In this document: positions 1 through 7,501 of the stretch, in pieces
Numbering within the stretch: position 1 is the stretch's first letter
Layout: each line of letters begins with the position of its first letter
Assembly: GCA_046546095.1 (NCBI GenBank)
Contig: JBKGYK010000094.1
Location: 1-9,028 of the forward strand
Direction of reading: 5' to 3'
From: JAQIBY01 sp046546095
GTDB taxonomy: Bacteria; Bacteroidota; Bacteroidia; Bacteroidales; ML635J-15
DNA: 9,028 nt
Position numbers and translations under genes: made by a program
The notes under the pieces: generated by a model
What the model saw: the letters and a program-made list of their open reading frames with translations, nothing else
Told to the model about the DNA's origin: nothing
The model's database searches: none

Positions 1-90
1 TTAACCGGCTCTGGTTAAGGACACCTTACCTCCATCTTTCAGGTAACGGGTGCTAAGAATAGGAAAGATGGAATGGGCTTTAGCCCTGAC
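1..90 (-). repeat. Cluster of three small hairpins, REP-like intergenic element
   Basis: Three inverted repeats sit side by side. TTAACC (1-6) pairs with GGTTAA (13-18). CACCTTACCT (22-31) pairs with AGGTAA plus GGTG (41-52, two-base bulge). GGGC (75-78) pairs with GCCC (83-86) across a four-base loop. A competing 10-bp pairing joins 31-40 to 63-72. On the minus strand the loops are purine-rich, and the layout resembles REP/BIME-type elements mobilised by RAYT transposases. That resemblance is inference. It could also help end transcription coming from the dehydratase genes. No coding potential is evident, and the left edge may be cut by the window. Confidence 0.4.
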
Positions 91-147
91 AGTATAATTT
101 TTATTGATGAGCGTTTATTTTTTTCCAATTCTTAATTTTTACTCATC

Positions 148-212
148 AGTAATAATTCAATCATTACCATTACCCACTCCTGTCAGCCTTAGGCATGAAA
201 GTTTGCAGTAGA
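148..212. repeat. Direct repeat, copy A (partner at 4642-4700)
   Basis: This stretch matches 4642-4700 in the same orientation over about 59 positions. There are three substitutions and one six-base difference, because CATTAC is present twice in tandem here and once in the partner. The core reads CACTCCTGTC, one variable base, then GCCTTAGGC followed by ATGAAAGTTTGCAGTAGA. The near-palindrome GCCTTAGGC can form only a short stem. The copy lies ten bases beyond the stop codon of the 222-1997 gene, so it is in that gene's 3' region. It is probably a dispersed intergenic repeat; no transposase is linked to it. Confidence 0.75.
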
Positions 213-221
213 TTCAATGTT

Positions 222-1997
222 TTAATTGTCCTTTATCCAGTTGACAAGGCCTTTCTTATCAATAATTTCCTTAAGCTTTCCGGGCAGAGGCGCAAAATCA
301 AAGGTTTTATCGCCAACATGAATTTTACCCTGCTCAGTATCAACCTTCACATTATCTCCCGGCTCGTAGGCTTCTACGGCTTCGGGATGGACAATCAGTA
401 ACAATCCCTGATTTACAGACGAACGATAAAAAATACGGTTTACAGATTTTACAATTACTGCCTGTACGCCTGCATGGGCAAGACCTACAGCCGGGTGCTC
501 GCGGGATGAGCCGCAACCAAAGTTGTCACCGGCAAGTACAATGTCGCCGGATTTTACGTTTTCGGAAAAATTCGGATCAAATCCTTCAAACAGATGCGGC
601 ATAATGGCCTCACCATCGGAGCTTAATACGTTGTAAGTGAGGTTGCCGGCAAACATCTGGTCGGTATTGAGATCATCAGTATCGGTGTAGTTCCATACAT
701 TGCCTTCACGGCGATTTTCACCTTCCGGAATCTCTACCATGGATGATTGTTCTTTCTGATGGGGATATTTCTCCTTGCCGGGATTTTCCCGTGGATCGGT
801 GATTTTACCTTCAATGGCCGAAATAGCCACAGCAGCAGGAGAGGCCAGATAAATTTCTGCATTCTTATTGCCCATACGGCCTTTGAAGTTGCGGTTCGCT
901 GTGGAAATAACATGGTAACCATCGGCAGGAATGCCCTGGCCTGTTCCCAGACAGGGGCCACAGGAGGTCGCAAGTACATTGGCACCGGCTTCCATCAGGG
1001 TTTTCAGAATGCCCTGATCCATGGCCTGCATGTAGATATCCTTGGAGGCTGGTATAATCAGCAACTGAAATCCGTCTTTAACTTTTTTTCCTTTAAGTAC
1101 CTCAGCGGCAATCCGTAAATCTTCAAGACGACCGTTGGTGCAGGTTCCGATCAGGCCCTGATTGAGTTCCAGACCGGCAACTTCAGCCAGCGCTTTGACA
1201 TTGTCCACATGATGCGGTGCTGCTACCAGTGGATACAATTCTGACATATTGATTTCAATCTCACGAATGTAATTTGCATCATCATCTGCCCAAATGCCTT
1301 CAACTTCGGATTTGCCGTAATACTCGGCCAGAACTTTGTCCGGCGGGAATACCGCATTTTTGGCTCCCATTTCGGATGCTAGATTGGCAAGTGTCATGCG
1401 CTGGGCAATGCTCAGTGTTTTAACGCCTTCACCGTGGTATTCAATGCTGTTGTAGTTGGCACCCGCTGACCCAATCATCCCAATGATATGCAGTGACAAA
1501 TCTTTGGCGTAAACACCTTGTGGTAATTCACCTTTCAGAGTGATTTTAATGCTTTCCGGTACACGGAACCAGGTTTCACCTTTTTTCCATATTCCTGCCG
1601 ATTCGGTGCGGTCAATTCCGGCTGCCAGTGCGTTAAATGCTCCTGCCGTACAGGTGTGGCTGTCACTGCCAACAATGATGTTTCCGGGCTGTGCATGCTT
1701 TGCCATAATCTGATGACAAATGCCGTTGCCCACATCGTAAAAACGCTCTATGCCCTGATCGTTCACAAAATCACGAATATTCTGGTATTGTGTCGCCAAT
1801 GCAGCATTGGTTGGTGGGGCATTGTGGTCCAGCACAATCAAAGCTTGTTTGGGATCGGCAAGTTTGGTGCCGCCCATCTTTTCAAAAGTCTTTTTTATGC
1901 TGGCAGTGTTGTCATGCGTTAGCACAATATCCGGCTTTCTGAATACAATCGCGCCGGTTTCTGCGTTCAGTATCTTTTCTACAAATGTTTTTCCCAT
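222..1997 (-). CDS. Aconitase/3-isopropylmalate dehydratase-family enzyme, LeuC-LeuD fusion (canonical active site)
   Basis: A 591-residue hydro-lyase that should isomerise a 2-hydroxy acid to its 3-hydroxy isomer by dehydration and rehydration on a [4Fe-4S] cluster in the cytoplasm. The large-subunit domain (about 1-400) carries the three cluster cysteines, C286 in GTCTNGR and C346/C349 in SCGPC. It also has the D57-H58 pair, H95 in GICHQ, and SDSH at 111-114. After a polar linker (about 400-433), the small-subunit (swivel) domain carries GCGSSRE at 494-500, with the family's catalytic serine at about S497. LeuC and LeuD are usually separate proteins, and the length here equals archaeal-type LeuC plus LeuD fused. 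The substrate is not decided by sequence: 3-isopropylmalate, citramalate/methylmalate, homocitrate and citrate are all possible. The ATG at 1997 lacks a clear Shine-Dalgarno, as is usual in Bacteroidota. It lies 95 bases downstream of a paralog on the same strand, so it is probably co-transcribed. Confidence 0.9.
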   Translation of the reverse strand: MGKTFVEKILNAETGAIVFRKPDIVLTHDNTASIKKTFEKMGGTKLADPKQALIVLDHNAPPTNAALATQYQNIRDFVNDQGIERFYDVGNGICHQIMAKHAQPGNIIVGSDSHTCTAGAFNALAAGIDRTESAGIWKKGETWFRVPESIKITLKGELPQGVYAKDLSLHIIGMIGSAGANYNSIEYHGEGVKTLSIAQRMTLANLASEMGAKNAVFPPDKVLAEYYGKSEVEGIWADDDANYIREIEINMSELYPLVAAPHHVDNVKALAEVAGLELNQGLIGTCTNGRLEDLRIAAEVLKGKKVKDGFQLLIIPASKDIYMQAMDQGILKTLMEAGANVLATSCGPCLGTGQGIPADGYHVISTANRNFKGRMGNKNAEIYLASPAAVAISAIEGKITDPRENPGKEKYPHQKEQSSMVEIPEGENRREGNVWNYTDTDDLNTDQMFAGNLTYNVLSSDGEAIMPHLFEGFDPNFSENVKSGDIVLAGDNFGCGSSREHPAVGLAHAGVQAVIVKSVNRIFYRSSVNQGLLLIVHPEAVEAYEPGDNVKVDTEQGKIHVGDKTFDFAPLPGKLKEIIDKKGLVNWIKDN

Positions 1998-2008
1998 AAT
2001 TTATAAAG

Positions 2009-2083
2009 TTTGAGGTTCGAGGTTTGAGGTTTGAGGCTTGGATTTGTATTGCTAACCTTAAACCTCAAACTTCAAACCTCAAA
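2009..2083. repeat. Heptamer-built inverted repeat between the two dehydratase genes
   Basis: The left arm (2009-2036) is four heptamers of the form TTTGAGG, one of them TTCGAGG. The right arm (2056-2083) is four heptamers of the form CCTCAAA, two of them varied (CCTTAAA and CTTCAAA). The arms are 28 bases each with 25 complementary positions, around a 19-base loop. On the minus-strand transcript one mismatch becomes a G-U pair and two remain A-C. The element fills most of the 95-base gap and ends 11 bases before the ATG at 1997. It could act as an mRNA-stabilising or attenuating hairpin within the operon, or be an intergenic repeat insertion. There is no U-tract after either arm, so it is not a classic terminator. 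Confidence 0.85.
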
Positions 2084-2092
2084 TAATACAAT

Positions 2093-3907
2093 CTATTTAA
2101 AAATCCCTCCCCGCTGATATATGTCCATTTGAACATCACTGAACGGAATGGCCTGGATTTTCGTATTTTTATCCACATTTTCCACCTCGCCGGTCTCAAA
2201 ATTCACGCGTATCTTATCCCCGTGCTCCAGCTTCAGATCATCAATGGATTCGTAACGCATGATTGGCATGGCGGCATTGATGGCATTACGCTCGTATATG
2301 GCACCGAAAGATTCAGCAAGAATCAGGTTTATACCAAGCACTTTAAAGCAATCCACTGCCTGCTGGCGGGATGAGCCGCTTCCAAAATTTTTCTGTGTTA
2401 CAATGATGTCACCCGCTTGCGCTTTTTCGGCAAAATCTTCATAGCCTTCAAGATTGTCCAGTGCATACTGTCCCATTTCGTTGATGTCAGTAATGGACAG
2501 GTAGCGGTTGTGGAAAATCATGTCGGTATCAATATTATCTTCTTTGATGAACCAGGTGCGGCCTTCAACAACAACAGGTTTATCTTTTGCAGTGGAACCG
2601 GATTTCTTCGTTTGTTTTTGATTTGCAGTTTCGCTTGCTGTTTCAAACACCATGGGGTTTTCCGGAATTTCCCATGCAGTGGTAACAAATCCGGCTACAG
2701 CCGAAGCTGCAACATTGGCAGGTGATGCCAGGTAAACGCTTCCTTTACCCTGTTTGCCGGGGAAGTTGCGGTTTCCGGTACTGATGGTTACTTCCCCTTC
2801 ACCGTTCTGACCAACATGGCCGTTTGCACATCCGCCACAACCTGCGTTGGAAACCAGAGCGCCTGCATCTTTGAAAATTTTTATGATGCCTTCTTCAAGA
2901 GCCTCCTGCCAGATGTCATCGGTGGATGGAACAATTTTCAGCACAACACCGGGAGCCACTTTTCGATCCTTAAGGATGGCAGCTGCAGCACGGAGGTCGG
3001 GGAGACGACCGTTGGTGCAGGAGCCAATGAAGGCAGAGTCGATTTTAATCTTTTTTGATGGATCCACCGGCACGGAGTCATGTGGTTTGCCCGGTAGCGA
3101 TACCATGGGAACAAAGCTGCTGATGTCAACTTCTTCAGTCATGTCATATTCGGCATCATCATCAGCATACACCCCTTTGATGTCTTTGCCGGTGGCCTGT
3201 TTAGCTTTTTCAATCACCTCATCGTTGGGCGGGAACATCACAGTGATGGCACCCATTTCTGTGCCCATGGAGGCAATGGTAATTCGATCACTCAGACTGA
3301 GTTTGTCGATGGCTTCGCCGTACATTTCCACGGAGTATCCCAGCAATGTGCTGGCACCAAAACGGGAGAGGAGGTTCAAAACAATGTCTTTGGCTGTGAC
3401 ATTATCGGGTTTTTTGCCTTTGAATACCAGTTTAGCGGATTTCGGGGTTTTAAACCACACTGAACCCTTGGCCCAGGCTGCGGCAATGTCCTGATCACCC
3501 ATGCCCTGACCAAATGCTCCCACTGCACCCATGATGTTGGCGTGAGAATCCGTGGAAACAAAGGTGCTTCCGGGATATACCAGACCTTCGTCAATGGCCA
3601 GGTGTGTGCCGATACCATCCGTTACATCGTGTACGGTAATGCCGTGCTTTCTGGCAAACAAACGACATTTATGCTGGTTGTTGGCATATTTCTGATCCGA
3701 ACCTGCCGGAATCAGATCAAAAGTAAAATAGGTTTTTGAGGCATCGTCAACTCCCAGATTGTTGTCTTCCAGGTTTTTTACTACGTTGGCGCCTCCAAAA
3801 TCACGTGCCACGCGGGCATCAATCGTGATATCAACAATGTCGCCGGGCTGTACCTTGTTCCGGTCAGAATGTTGTGCAATGATCTTTTCAATAATCGTCA
3901 TAGCCAT
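2093..3907 (-). CDS. Aconitase-superfamily hydro-lyase, LeuC-LeuD fusion, divergent paralog
   Basis: A 604-residue single-chain dehydratase of the aconitase superfamily, first gene of the pair. Cluster cysteines are C297 in GSCTNGR and C357/C360 in GCGGC. STDSH (118-122) and H102 are present. A lysine-rich linker (about 424-445) joins the small-subunit domain, which has NRYLSIT in the substrate-specificity loop (467-473) and GSGSSRQQ at 509-516. The Asp-His pair that helps catalysis in aconitase reads D64-L65 here, and SHANIMGAVGAFGQGMGDQD replaces the more usual SHT(P/C) stretch, so this is a separate subfamily from its neighbour. The substrate is unknown. The ATG at 3907 is chosen, with the ATG at 3901 also possible. 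An in-frame TTG at 3928 lies inside the promoter box. Fusion and length (about 420 plus 170) match archaeal-type LeuC plus LeuD. Confidence 0.88.
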   Translation of the reverse strand: MAMTIIEKIIAQHSDRNKVQPGDIVDITIDARVARDFGGANVVKNLEDNNLGVDDASKTYFTFDLIPAGSDQKYANNQHKCRLFARKHGITVHDVTDGIGTHLAIDEGLVYPGSTFVSTDSHANIMGAVGAFGQGMGDQDIAAAWAKGSVWFKTPKSAKLVFKGKKPDNVTAKDIVLNLLSRFGASTLLGYSVEMYGEAIDKLSLSDRITIASMGTEMGAITVMFPPNDEVIEKAKQATGKDIKGVYADDDAEYDMTEEVDISSFVPMVSLPGKPHDSVPVDPSKKIKIDSAFIGSCTNGRLPDLRAAAAILKDRKVAPGVVLKIVPSTDDIWQEALEEGIIKIFKDAGALVSNAGCGGCANGHVGQNGEGEVTISTGNRNFPGKQGKGSVYLASPANVAASAVAGFVTTAWEIPENPMVFETASETANQKQTKKSGSTAKDKPVVVEGRTWFIKEDNIDTDMIFHNRYLSITDINEMGQYALDNLEGYEDFAEKAQAGDIIVTQKNFGSGSSRQQAVDCFKVLGINLILAESFGAIYERNAINAAMPIMRYESIDDLKLEHGDKIRVNFETGEVENVDKNTKIQAIPFSDVQMDIYQRGGIFK

Positions 3908-3925
3908 ATATTTTTTGTCTTTCCA

Positions 3926-3933
3926 CAAAGTTA
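3926..3933 (-). promoter_or_regulatory. Bacteroidota -7 promoter box for the dehydratase pair
   Basis: The minus strand reads TAACTTTG, an exact match to the TAnnTTTG consensus of Bacteroidota primary sigma promoters. It lies 18 bases upstream of the ATG at 3907, implying a very short leader. No good TTTG -33 element is seen at the usual spacing. The box rules out the TTG at 3928 as a start codon, because that codon is made from the box itself. Confidence 0.6.
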
Positions 3934-4345
3934 GAAATATTTACCAATTGTACAGCTTGCTTTATATGGAATAATGGAGATCTTGTGAACTGCTATGCAG
4001 CATAATGCACAGATTTGTCCGGTAGATGAAAAAACATGTTGTGGAGCATGAAGGAGGGGCGTTAAGCTGAATGGCTTGATTAAGGTGCAGGTTGATCTTT
4101 CGTGGTGTTTTAATTATGGCGCCCTGCTGCGGGCATTCCCATTGGTGAGATTTGTATGTATATATACTGTGTGTTTTATGAACCGATTTGCAATTTGCTA
4201 CCGCCTTACTTTGCTAAACAAGTTCTTATTCAATATTCAGTGAAACTAAAAGAAATTTTTTCGAAATTTCAACTGGTTTTCGTTGCTCCGGAAAACAGGT
4301 GCAATTATTTTACAGTTCCTTTAAAGACAAAAATAACTTACATCC
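3934..4345. other. Gene-free stretch with small REP-like hairpins
   Basis: No reading frame here looks like a real protein. Visible structure is limited to short inverted repeats: AAGC (4064-4067) with GCTT (4074-4077), GCCC (4121-4124) with GGGC (4131-4134), and GTTTTC (4276-4281) with GAAAAC (4291-4296). The 4030-4140 part is richer in GC than its surroundings and may be another dispersed repeat, but no second copy is in the window. The GTTTTC hairpin lies just downstream of the minus-strand remnant and could be the remains of its terminator. It lacks a strong T-tract. Confidence 0.4.
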
Positions 4346-4547
4346 TTATTCAGCCTGTAAGCTGGTTTTATACAGTCGATCACCGGCAGATAACCAAATG
4401 GTGTCGTTCTGATCAGCTACGCCATCATTGTAGTAGCCTGGAAACTGATTGTTTCCCATGTCGGTTTGACACCATTGATTGCTCACCCATTTATATACAT
4501 TTTCATGGTTCTACTGCAATTTCCGTGGAAAATTTTACCAATTGCAT
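4346..4547 (-). pseudogene. Decayed 3' end of a protein, possibly a beta-propeller blade
   Basis: On the minus strand the frame from 4510 to the TAA at 4346 is open for 54 codons with protein-like composition. It includes YKWVSNQW, QFPGYYNDGVADQ and NDTIWLSAGDRLYK. The pattern W, then a D/N-rich turn, then a tIWlsxGdrLyk strand resembles the repeat of ligand-binding sensor propellers (two-component regulator propeller type). The frame is closed at 4511-4513. An overlapping frame, 4547-4503, reads MQLVKFSTEIAVEP and then stops. Removing one base near 4505 would join the two as ...VEP-ENVYKW..., so a frameshift is likely. Only the C-terminus of a once larger gene seems to remain, with no start or upstream domain. 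The propeller call is by eye and weak; the coding-remnant call is stronger. Confidence 0.5.
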
Positions 4548-4641
4548 TTCAAAATGATTAATCGAGATGCTTTTAAATTATTATATACTTTGTTAGATTA
4601 TTGTGTAAAGGCTGGTAACCTGGGATAATTTCTCACTCAAT

Positions 4642-4700
4642 AGCAACAATTCAATCATTACCCACTCCTGTCTGCCTTAGGCATGAAAGTTTGCAGTAGA
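4642..4700. repeat. Direct repeat, copy B (partner at 148-212)
   Basis: The second copy of the repeat at 148-212, in the same orientation, differs by three substitutions and lacks one CATTAC unit. The shared part ends at GTTTGCAGTAGA in both copies and the flanking bases diverge at once, so both right borders are sharp. The two copies bracket the dehydratase pair plus the decayed remnant, about 4.5 kb apart. The rest of the 4548-4851 stretch contains no gene; it is AT-rich and holds only this repeat and a small inverted repeat at 4769-4798. Confidence 0.75.
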
Positions 4701-4768
4701 ACCATTAAAACAAGTGATTTTTTTAGTTTTCAAATAAATCCTGCATATGCTTGTCTTTATGAGATCTC

Positions 4769-4798
4769 TATCAATAAAATGCAGGTGTCAGATTGATA
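4769..4798. promoter_or_regulatory. Inverted repeat upstream of the protease, possible operator
   Basis: TATCAAT (4769-4775) and ATTGATA (4792-4798) are exact 7-base inverted repeats separated by 16 bases. They lie about 55 bases upstream of the protease -7 box, and the palindrome GAGATCTC abuts the left arm. The position is suitable for a regulator site, but an arm this short can arise by chance in AT-rich DNA. Confidence 0.2.
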
Positions 4799-4841
4799 AT
4801 ATCCTGATGGAGATAAGAAGCCGGGTACAAGCTTCCTTTTA

Positions 4842-4858
4842 TTTTTTTTTGTACTTTG
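4842..4858 (+). promoter_or_regulatory. Promoter -7 region of the protease with a T9 tract in the spacer
   Basis: TACTTTG (4852-4858) resembles the Bacteroidota -7 box TAnnTTTG with one spacer base fewer. It sits 18 bases before the ATG at 4877, the same spacing as the box upstream of the dehydratase genes. Directly upstream is a run of nine T (4842-4850) in the spacer toward the -33 region. No clear -33 TTTG is seen. The in-frame TTG at 4856 falls inside this box and is not the start codon. Confidence 0.45.
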
Positions 4859-4876
4859 CACCCAAATTCAATTGAC

Positions 4877-7501
4877 ATGAAACAATTTCTGATTATACTG
4901 GCTTGCTTTACGGCCTCAGGACTGATGGCTCAAAACATGCTTACATCTGAACTCCGAACACTTACAGAGAATGCAAACGATGAAAAAGCAGAAATCCTGA
5001 TTTACCTGCAGGATGATTTTGATGTATATGCCTTTCACCAACACATGCTGGCTCAAAAAGCCGGAAAAGATAAACGAGTGAAAAGCCTGATGCGGGAACT
5101 TAAAAATGTAGCCTCTGTTGCTCAAACGGATTTCCTGAGTGAACTTTCCGGCATAAAAGATGATGGCATCAAGCAGGCTGAATTGCTTGATCGCTTCTGG
5201 ATTTCCAACGCCCTGCTGATGCGAATCCCTCTAAATAAGGTGCCTGTGATTGCAGCCATCCCCGGTGTTAAACACCTGGATGTCAATTCAGGTCGCTACG
5301 TGGTGCAGAATCCGGTACGCAGGGAGCCGGATGCCGGTCGTTCTCCCGGTGGTATTGAAAACGGACTGGAAGCCATCAATGCGCCTGCCATGTGGGAGCT
5401 GGGCTATACAGGCAGAAATACCCTTTTCCTGAGCATGGATACAGGCGTTTTTCCGGAACATCCTGCCATCACAAATCGATTTAACGGAGACCATGTGCCA
5501 ATGGATTATGCATGGTATGGCGTGCGGTCTGCTTTGCCTTTTGATAACGCTTCATCCAGCCATGGTACGCATACCACAGGTACTGTGCTCGGACTTGAAG
5601 CTGCCACCAACGATACCATTGGTGTAGCCTGGGAGGCGTACTGGATGGCTACCGACCCGGTGGCAAGTTCCGAATCGGACTTGCTGGATCCCGCAGATTT
5701 TATGAACGTGTTTCAGTGGGTGCTTAATCCCGATGGTAATCCGGAAACCACCAACGATGTGCCGGATGTTATCAACAATTCCTGGGGATACGATTATACC
5801 CTCGCTCAGCAATTCAACGCATGTGAACTCGAAGAGTCCCAGATTCTGGAGGTGATTGAGGCTGCCGGAATTGCATCACCTTTTTCTGCCGGAAACGAAG
5901 GCCCCGGCTCTTCCACAACAGGATTTCCCGCCATGCTTGCTTACAACGACCTGAATGCCATGTCTGTGGGTGCTGTGAATGGCAATGCCGACGGGTATCC
6001 CATAGCCGACTTTTCATCCCGAGGACCCACAACCTGCGTGGAAACCGGCGATTCCCTGGAAATAAAACCGGAAGTCTCCGCTCCGGGTGTCTCTGTGCGT
6101 TCCTGTTCCGGCCGCGACGGCTATGCCAACTTGTCCGGAACTTCCATGGCCTGCCCGCATGTAAGTGGAGCACTTTTACTGCTCAAAGAGGCGTTTCCAT
6201 ACCTTGGAGCTTATGAACTGAAACAGGCACTGTATGCTACGGCAGTTGATCTTGGTGATCCCGGGGAAGATAATACCTACGGGCGTGGTATCATTGATGT
6301 CTATGCAGCCTATCAGTACCTGGAAACAATGTATGATGCTGTGCCTCCGGTTACGGATTCATTTGATGTGGCCATGGAAATTTCTGCACCTGAGCGTCCG
6401 TATTTTTGTCCAGGGGAGGAGAATTGGGAGCCTGAGCTGAAGATCATGAATCACGGACAGGAAACATTGACTGAAATTCCTTATCACTACAGCCTGAATT
6501 ACGGCGATACCATTAGCGATGTGTGGACGGGAAATCTGCTTTCCGGAGAAAGTATCAGCATTCCTGCAGGGCCGGTAAATCTGGAAACAGGCTTTAACCA
6601 TTTATATGCCTGGTGTAGCCTGCCCGGTGTAGAGAGGGAATATAACCGGTTTAACAATGCTGATATACATCAGATCAACATGGTGGGACAGGAAGCTTTC
6701 CCCTGGACTGAAGATTTTGAATCTCAGGAAAGTGATTTCATGCAATCTTCATGGTTTGTGGATAATCCTGATGGAGACAGAACATGGGATATTGCTGAAG
6801 CCGCAGGCAATGATGATGGAAACAGAGCATTGCGCATGAATTGTCTGAATTATTTAGACAGAGGACAGATTGATGCGATTTATTCTCCTGTAATCACCTT
6901 GCCTGAAGCTGAACGGCTTACCCTGAGTGCTGATTTTGCTTATCAAAAGCGCATGGAGTATTTGTTTGCCGATACATTGCGTATTTATGCAGCAACAAGT
7001 TGTGGCTCCGATTTCCCTCATCTCTTGTTTGTGGATGGGGGTGAGGATATGGCCAGTGTTGAAGGAAATTCAGGCAGCTATGTGTTTGTGCCTGAAGTTG
7101 CTGAAGACTGGGATACCATTCATATGGATGTCAGCGGCCTGGCAGGTGAGGATATCATGCTGAAAATTGAAGTGAAAAACGATAACGGAAATAGTATTTA
7201 CCTGGATAACATCCGTATTTATGAAGGTGATCCTCAATCACTGGAAAGTTTTGCCGGCCTGGCTTTGGAAATGTTTCCCAATCCTGCTAAGGAACAAGTG
7301 AGTCTGCGTTTTGGAGATAAGCTGCATTCGAAAACTACAGTATCAGTGACCAACATGGAAGGGCAGCTACTGATGACTGATCAGTTGGCCGCAGGTGAAA
7401 GTCATCATCATCTGAATATCACATCACTGAAAAGGGGAATGTATCTGATAAAAATTACCAACAATCTGCATCAGGAAGTCAGGAGGCTGGTGGTGCAGTA
7501 A
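4877..7501 (+). CDS. Secreted subtilisin-like serine peptidase (S8) with type IX secretion C-terminal domain
   Basis: An 874-residue exported endopeptidase. Residues 1-19 are a Sec signal peptide (MKQFLIILACFTASGLMAQ). About 25-145 is an inhibitor_I9-like propeptide that should keep the enzyme inactive until cleaved. The S8 catalytic domain (about 165-485) has D188 in SMDTG, H229 in SHGTH, oxyanion N340 in SAGNEG and nucleophile S423 in GTSMACPH, so the triad is complete. A middle beta domain (about 495-600) resembles CARDB-type adhesion modules. Residues 608-783 look like a MAM/jelly-roll module (ending YLDNIRIYEG). The last part, from about L797 (MFPNPAKEQ to the terminal RRLVVQ), is a type A T9SS sorting domain, indicating outer-membrane crossing and surface attachment or release. 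The gene is monocistronic, facing cysH with 17 bases between stop codons. The start at ATG 4877 is set by the signal peptide and the promoter box. The natural substrate is unknown; nutrient protein degradation is likely. Confidence 0.93.
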   Translation: MKQFLIILACFTASGLMAQNMLTSELRTLTENANDEKAEILIYLQDDFDVYAFHQHMLAQKAGKDKRVKSLMRELKNVASVAQTDFLSELSGIKDDGIKQAELLDRFWISNALLMRIPLNKVPVIAAIPGVKHLDVNSGRYVVQNPVRREPDAGRSPGGIENGLEAINAPAMWELGYTGRNTLFLSMDTGVFPEHPAITNRFNGDHVPMDYAWYGVRSALPFDNASSSHGTHTTGTVLGLEAATNDTIGVAWEAYWMATDPVASSESDLLDPADFMNVFQWVLNPDGNPETTNDVPDVINNSWGYDYTLAQQFNACELEESQILEVIEAAGIASPFSAGNEGPGSSTTGFPAMLAYNDLNAMSVGAVNGNADGYPIADFSSRGPTTCVETGDSLEIKPEVSAPGVSVRSCSGRDGYANLSGTSMACPHVSGALLLLKEAFPYLGAYELKQALYATAVDLGDPGEDNTYGRGIIDVYAAYQYLETMYDAVPPVTDSFDVAMEISAPERPYFCPGEENWEPELKIMNHGQETLTEIPYHYSLNYGDTISDVWTGNLLSGESISIPAGPVNLETGFNHLYAWCSLPGVEREYNRFNNADIHQINMVGQEAFPWTEDFESQESDFMQSSWFVDNPDGDRTWDIAEAAGNDDGNRALRMNCLNYLDRGQIDAIYSPVITLPEAERLTLSADFAYQKRMEYLFADTLRIYAATSCGSDFPHLLFVDGGEDMASVEGNSGSYVFVPEVAEDWDTIHMDVSGLAGEDIMLKIEVKNDNGNSIYLDNIRIYEGDPQSLESFAGLALEMFPNPAKEQVSLRFGDKLHSKTTVSVTNMEGQLLMTDQLAAGESHHHLNITSLKRGMYLIKITNNLHQEVRRLVVQ

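Noticed and set aside
105..147. GATGAG/CTCATC inverted repeat as terminator of the dehydratase pair
   Set aside because: The stem is only six pairs plus a bulged extension around a loop of about 30 bases, too weak to call.
2847..3494. A 215-codon plus-strand frame opposite the upstream dehydratase
   Set aside because: It lies wholly antisense to a gene with clear family motifs and its own peptide has low-complexity Ser/Ala/Arg content and no recognisable domain.
3926..3928. TTG start for the upstream dehydratase
   Set aside because: The codon is part of the TAACTTTG promoter box, so it would not be in the transcript.
4156..4557. A 133-codon plus-strand frame in the intergenic region
   Set aside because: Composition is not protein-like, no domain or signal is seen, and the minus-strand remnant explains the same bases better.
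4856..4858. TTG start for the protease
   Set aside because: It falls inside the -7 box, and the signal peptide begins properly at ATG 4877.
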